Origin: Sodiomyces alkalinus F11 | Lineage: Eukaryota; Ascomycota; Sordariomycetes; Glomerellales; Plectosphaerellaceae | Direction of reading: 5' to 3' | Length of the DNA: 64,000 bases | Assembly: GCF_003711515.1 (NCBI RefSeq) | Contig: NW_021167081.1 | Span: forward strand, 4,635,166 to 4,699,165 | Shown here: positions 60,001 through 64,000 of the stretch, piece after piece | Layout of the letters: every line of letters begins with the position of its first letter | Position numbering within the stretch: position 1 is the stretch's first letter | The notes under the pieces: generated by a model | What the model saw: the letters and a program-made list of their open reading frames with translations, nothing else | The model's database searches: none | Told to the model about the DNA's origin: nothing | Made by a program: the position numbers and the translations under genes

Positions 60001-60980
60001 TTGTGGGATTAAGTTAGCTTGTTATTAGATTCGAAAACGCGCACCTTATAGCCTAATTAGTAGTCTACTTAGGCGAGGAATTCCTTAATTATTCCGAGGA
60101 TATCCATTACTAGCTTACTCTTTATAATATAGGTGGCCGTAAAACCACTATAACGGTCGGTGAAAAATATAAACCGTAAGTCCCCGTCGGATATTTAGTT
60201 AAAATCCGTGAAATTAATCGCCTACCGCTCCCCTATATAGGTAGATACGGTACGAAAGCGCCTACTAATATACCGTTTAATCTTTATAAGCTCGTAGGCC
60301 TTATAGTCGATAGTTATTAGTCCCTTTATTGTAACCCCTTACGTCTACTCTTCTAGGTGCCTAAGCGGTTCAGGGCTAGCGTGCCCTAGTCGTAGATACT
60401 ATAAGATACCCTCTGTAGTGCTTAGATAGCGTATTGTCGATTTATAGATCTTTTCGGGTGGAAGAAAAGCCTAGAAAAGCAGCCGCAGATTAAGTGGAGG
60501 GTATATATTTAATAACGGTTGAATCGAAGTGGTAACTTAGCTAGTATAGTATAGATCTATCGGTATATCGAAAGCAGTTATTTAGTGGCTTTTAATACTA
60601 CTAGTATTCTTATAGTCGTAACCGTTAGTTTAAGATTAAATTATAGGTAAAATCTTCGTAGTATAGGACGTTTAATAGTTAAAAATCAAGGCCTCCTATT
60701 AGTCCGTTTAATCTCACGGTCACGTTACCGTAACCTTCAATAGACAGGGATAAAATACCGGCTACCACGTAGTCCCCATATATAGTGGGTGTAAAATCAG
60801 AAAAACGGGAAAATTCGTTAAAAAATATAAATAGTAGCGCCGGAATCGAGGATAGTAGAGGTTCGAGGAGGTTAACTAATAGTAGTACCCGCTATAAAGG
60901 TAATAGCGTGGGAGACGCCGCTACGGACGCTACTATAATCGAGTCACGCTTCTTTAAGCTATATAGAGTCCCGGCTTATA
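57050..60980 (-). pseudogene. Copia B pol: integrase, RT, RNase H
   Basis: The element strand shows the integrase core (LRFIFFTDRYSGFTATYIIK near 60170, KVSTTDT near 59960, YNRTPQRQYNKE near 59800) and the post-core LLNRIAPRPYIGYLIGYDST near 59630. The linker holds an open 61-codon piece (58624-58809, PPPPKDPYDIPSHPYGHLFR), the usual segment before copia RT. The RT site FFYVNDIVITYEEQ near 58100 derives from YVDD, as in copia A2. RNase H follows to 57050. Confidence 0.8.
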
Positions 60981-60999
60981 TCCTTCTTTATCTTCTTTA

Positions 61000-62237
61000 C
61001 GGTGTGTAGTTCTTCTACTTCCGCGCGTAGAGCGGGGTCGTATTTAAGGATCTATTCGACGGTTATGTTAGTACTCTCGAAGGGGGTTTAGTCGTTATAT
61101 ACTGTATCTAGGAATACATAGAAGTAGGTGTTAATATGGTGGCTAGGTATAGCGTATACGCGGTAGATCTACCCTCTCTATAGAGTATATTAGCGGCGTT
61201 TAGAAGAGGAACGGTTAGTTAAAGTAGCAGAAGGTATAGCTATAGATACCGCGGTAGTGGGATTCTTAGCTTTATTCTTCCCACGGCCGCCCTTCTTACG
61301 GGGCTTAGCCGTGGCCTATAAGGTATCTTTACCCTCCTCGCTTCTAGTATACAGTGTAGGGAATACTATAGCGTGGTGGTTACCGTGTTTTCCTTAGTCT
61401 TTAAGTCTAGTATTAATATATTTCTGGCCAAGGGTATAAAGGTCTTCGGGTATAACTACTTAGTTATCTATAAGGCGTCCCTTAGCCTTAGTCTAACCGT
61501 GGCCGGTATAGGGGCGACTACCTCTAAAGAAATCTATAACCTATATATATATAGCGGGCTTTAAGCCGGTATCTTTATAGCTTTATAGCAGTAACTACCA
61601 CCTATCTAACCACTCCCCGAGCTTCTTAAGGCTATTCGCAGGGTACCGAGTATACTCGATATACTTCTCGTGGGTATCGGTTTAGCGGGTAGCTAAGTAC
61701 TAATCCGTATCGTGTTTACCGGCTTTATATACCTCGCGAGGTATACCTCCTTATAATAATTATCTACGGCTTTAGTCGATAGTATTAACCTACTAGGTCA
61801 GCATAGCGTTAATCCCCTTTAGGTAGCTATCGTATTACGCTTATAGGATCTTCTAGCGCGCGATTTCGACGTCGTACGCCTTCTGGCCAGCGTCCGTAAG
61901 GTCAAGATATCACGTAGGGGTACGCTTAGGCGTTATAGAGGGAAAAGAGTCGCAATTCGGTATTATAGGCTCCTCGGGGTATTAAGTCGGATCGATTAGG
62001 CGGAGAAACCGCTATACGTTATTATAGGTGGAAACCGATGCGTATAGGCGTCGCCAGAGCTCCGAATTCTTATAGGTCTTATACGTAATAGGGCTAAGAT
62101 ACGATATCTTAATAGTTATTTATAGATTAACACGCTACATCGGCGCGGCTAGATAGCTTCTTAAATCGGTAGTAGTGGTAGAGGTAAAAAAGTAGGTAAA
62201 ATAGGTATATCTTCACTTAGTAAGTAAGACTCTTAAT
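61000..62237 (-). pseudogene. Copia B gag
   Basis: The element strand from about 62180 reads ITIKISYLSPITYKTYKNSE, LWRRLYASVSTYNNVQRFLR near 62030, TPKRTPTQYLDLTDAGQKAY near 61910, then HDTDQYLATR and HEKYIEYTRYPANSLKKLGE near 61660. This resembles the helical copia gag domain. The plus-strand frames at 60785-61009 and 61373-61564 are antisense artefacts. Confidence 0.65.
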
Positions 62238-62440
62238 TATCAGATAAAGCGTAGTTAAAATCGTTATAAAATAGGTTAAAATTAATTAAGGCAATTATGT
62301 ATAATTATAACTATCTTAGACCGTCAGGGAAACGCTGCCATTGTATTTTATATAGTGCAGATTCTATAAGCGTCCACCCGTATTGCACTCTTAGCAATCC
62401 GGCCCATTACGTAACCGAAAAGACTATGGTCTATTCGATA
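62238..62440 (-). repeat. 5' LTR of copia B
   Basis: A 203-bp partner of 56766-56968. It retains several CpA/TpG around 62370-62410 (GTGCAG, GCAATCC, CCCATT) that the other copy lacks. Confidence 0.92.
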
Positions 62441-62445
62441 AAGAC

Positions 62446-64000
62446 CTAATTCGACGTTAGGCTATATATCCTATAAGGCGATTTCGAGATAATTTAGCAT
62501 CTAGAAGTCGTTACTTTCCTTATTACCAAGGGGGTAGAAGCCTAGCCGTCGGCACTATATTTATAGGATTAAAACGGCGTCGTAGAATGGATTAAAGGTA
62601 TCGTTAAAAGAAGGGCGAGGGCCATAAGGATTAAAGCTAATCTGCCTATATCTATCTAGCCTAAGATCTTTAAGCCTACTATATATCTATATAATAGAAC
62701 CCCACAATATATTAATGATTAGAAGGCGCTATACGAAGGCCTACGTGGCCGTTAACCTAACCTTATATACCTACGACTATACGGCTATAAAGTCTTTATA
62801 AAGACACGCGATACCTAGGCTAAATGAAACCGCCTATAAAGGCTAGAGCCGAAGGTATAGATCGGTTGTTATATTAGATACTATTCCTTAAATAGCTTCC
62901 GTGTATAAGTACTATACCTAACGGATATTATTACTATAAAAGATATAATCTTTAATAAAGATAAGACCTTTAACGGACGTATTAAAACGCTATAAGCTAT
63001 AGCCTCCGCTAAGGAAATTAGCGAACGCCTATAATCTATCCGTATCACTTCATCTAATAATATAGCGAATAAGCTACTATTAAAGGGTATAGCCGTAAAC
63101 GTATTAGATCTCGAGTCGGAAGACTCTAATATTACCGCTATTATTATAGACGGAGGCGAGGCCGTTATTATTATAATAAAAGAGTCTACCGCTATTACTA
63201 CGGACACCGCTATTACTACGGATACTCCACGGTTTACCACTACGAGATTTAAACCGTTTCCCACGCCTCTAATATCCCCGGAATATCCTGCGCGCGCGTT
63301 CCTTATAGCACTAGCGGTGTTCAGGGGTGTAAAGGTACAAGGAGACGATAGCCACTAACGGGCAGCTATAGATACCCTTAGAGGCTGCTTATCGGCCGTA
63401 CGCCTGTTAGCCGTGCGCCTATCTATCACGAGAACTATCGTAAGCCTTTATAAGACCGAGAAGGTATAGAATGATAGTACCGAGAAGGCGTTCTTTAACG
63501 CTATGAGAACTTATAACCCTATACACACGAGGAAGCAGGCTATACATAATAGCAATATCGGTGCTATAAATCCATCTCTCTCTAACGCCTCCTAGCCGCT
63601 ATCACGCCTAACCCGTAAGGATCTCCCGCCTCCACTAAACTACTACTATAATACACACCTCCACCCGTTACGGGAGCGGTGGTTATAGGCTAATGGGGAA
63701 TACCTTAAAGGCCACTAATAGACAGGTTACTAGTAGGAGGTAGGTAGTAATCAGGCTAAGTAATAAGTCCTTACTAATAGATAGGTATATACCTATAAGT
63801 TTAATAAGGAGGGCACCCTCCTTAAGTATAAGACACGCCTTATAGTATAAGAGGATGAATAAAACCGGTTTAGAAACTAATGATAACTACGCCGCTATAT
63901 TAGCCTCGCGGGCCTTCTATATACTAATAGCGATCGCCGCTTAATTTAACCTAAAAATAAAGTGGTTCGACGCTATTAACGCGTTTATTAACGCTAGCCT
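62446..64000 (+). pseudogene. Copia A3 integrase, linker and RT start
   Basis: It continues A3 after copia B and matches the reverse complement of A2 at 14280-15690. The linker (62900-63300) has low-complexity Leu/Pro/Thr repeats that create a false 127-codon minus-strand frame. The RT N-terminus reads YTYKFNKEGTLLKYKTRLIV near 63790 and NYAAILASRAFYILIAIAA near 63890, ending FDAINAFINAS at the window edge (family DAVNAFVNS). Confidence 0.8.

Larger units (their letters stand above)
56766..62440 (-). mobile_element. Ty1/copia element B, complete, nested in A3 integrase
   Basis: The 5675-bp element has equal 203-bp LTRs (56766-56968 and 62238-62440). The target copies AACAC (56761-56765) and AAGAC (62441-62445) match 4/5; the unbroken A2 sequence has AAGAC. 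On the minus strand the order is gag (about 62200-61000), protease, integrase (about 60330-59600), linker (59400-58600), RT (58560-57900), RNase H (57750-57050) and a purine tract GGAGGTG before the 3' LTR. It is a different family from copia A. Confidence 0.92.
44190..64000 (+). mobile_element. Ty1/copia element A3, split by gypsy G2 and copia B, runs off the window
   Basis: The 5' LTR (44190-44466) is followed by the primer site, gag (44645-45367), G2, rest of gag, protease and integrase start (55066-56760), copia B, then integrase, linker and RT start (62446-64000). The two interruptions leave target duplications TCCTA (45363-45367 and 55061-55065) and AACAC/AAGAC (56761-56765 and 62441-62445), and the flanks rejoin to match A1/A2. 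The 3' LTR lies beyond the window. Confidence 0.9.

Overview
This is a window of filamentous ascomycete (Pezizomycotina) heterochromatin made almost entirely of retrotransposons destroyed by repeat-induced point mutation (RIP), with one intact, spliced host gene. Three things point to such a fungus. CpA and TpG are nearly absent while TpA is very frequent and CpG is kept, which is the CpA-directed C-to-T signature of RIP. The one intact gene has 52-55 nt introns with CTAAC/CTGAC branch sites. The transposons are typical fungal types: Ty1/copia, chromodomain Ty3/gypsy, Tad1-like LINE and PIF/Harbinger. RIP turns Gln and Trp codons into stops, Met into Ile, and His and Cys into Tyr, so almost no element has a long open frame. 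Their domains can still be read if TAA/TAG are taken as former Gln or Trp codons. The species cannot be named from the sequence.

Layout. Positions 1-600 hold the 3' end of a gypsy chromovirus. Positions 1061-2800 hold an unrecognised minus-strand coding relic split by a 17-bp satellite that contains a 40-N assembly gap. Positions 3805-6600 are a truncated copia element (A1, minus). Positions 6831-8817 are a PIF/Harbinger relic with an accompanying ORF. From 8818 to about 41745 there is a five-level nest, ordered by target-site duplications (TSDs): LINE L3 (+) was split by gypsy G3 (+, 10627-38757); G3 was split by copia A2 (-, 12148-34637, TSD CTAAC); A2 was split by gypsy G1 (-, 17398-33503); and G1 was split by LINE L2 (-, about 20057-26315). 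A 486-bp MITE with an 8-bp TSD sits in G3 and has escaped RIP.

The RIP-free island around 42.6-43.8 kb carries an intact four-exon gene for the proteasome assembly chaperone Nas2 (PSMD9/p27 family, PDZ domain). To its right, after a copia-like LTR remnant, copia A3 (+) runs from 44190 past the window end. It is split by gypsy G2 (45368-55060, TSD TCCTA) and by copia B (minus, 56766-62440, TSD AACAC/AAGAC).

The most unusual item is a second long ORF, about 550 codons in G2, lying downstream of pol on the sense strand in all three gypsy elements (G1, G2, G3). The copies resemble each other and I do not recognise the family. I found no tRNA or rRNA gene, no CRISPR array and no sign of a prokaryotic sequence.
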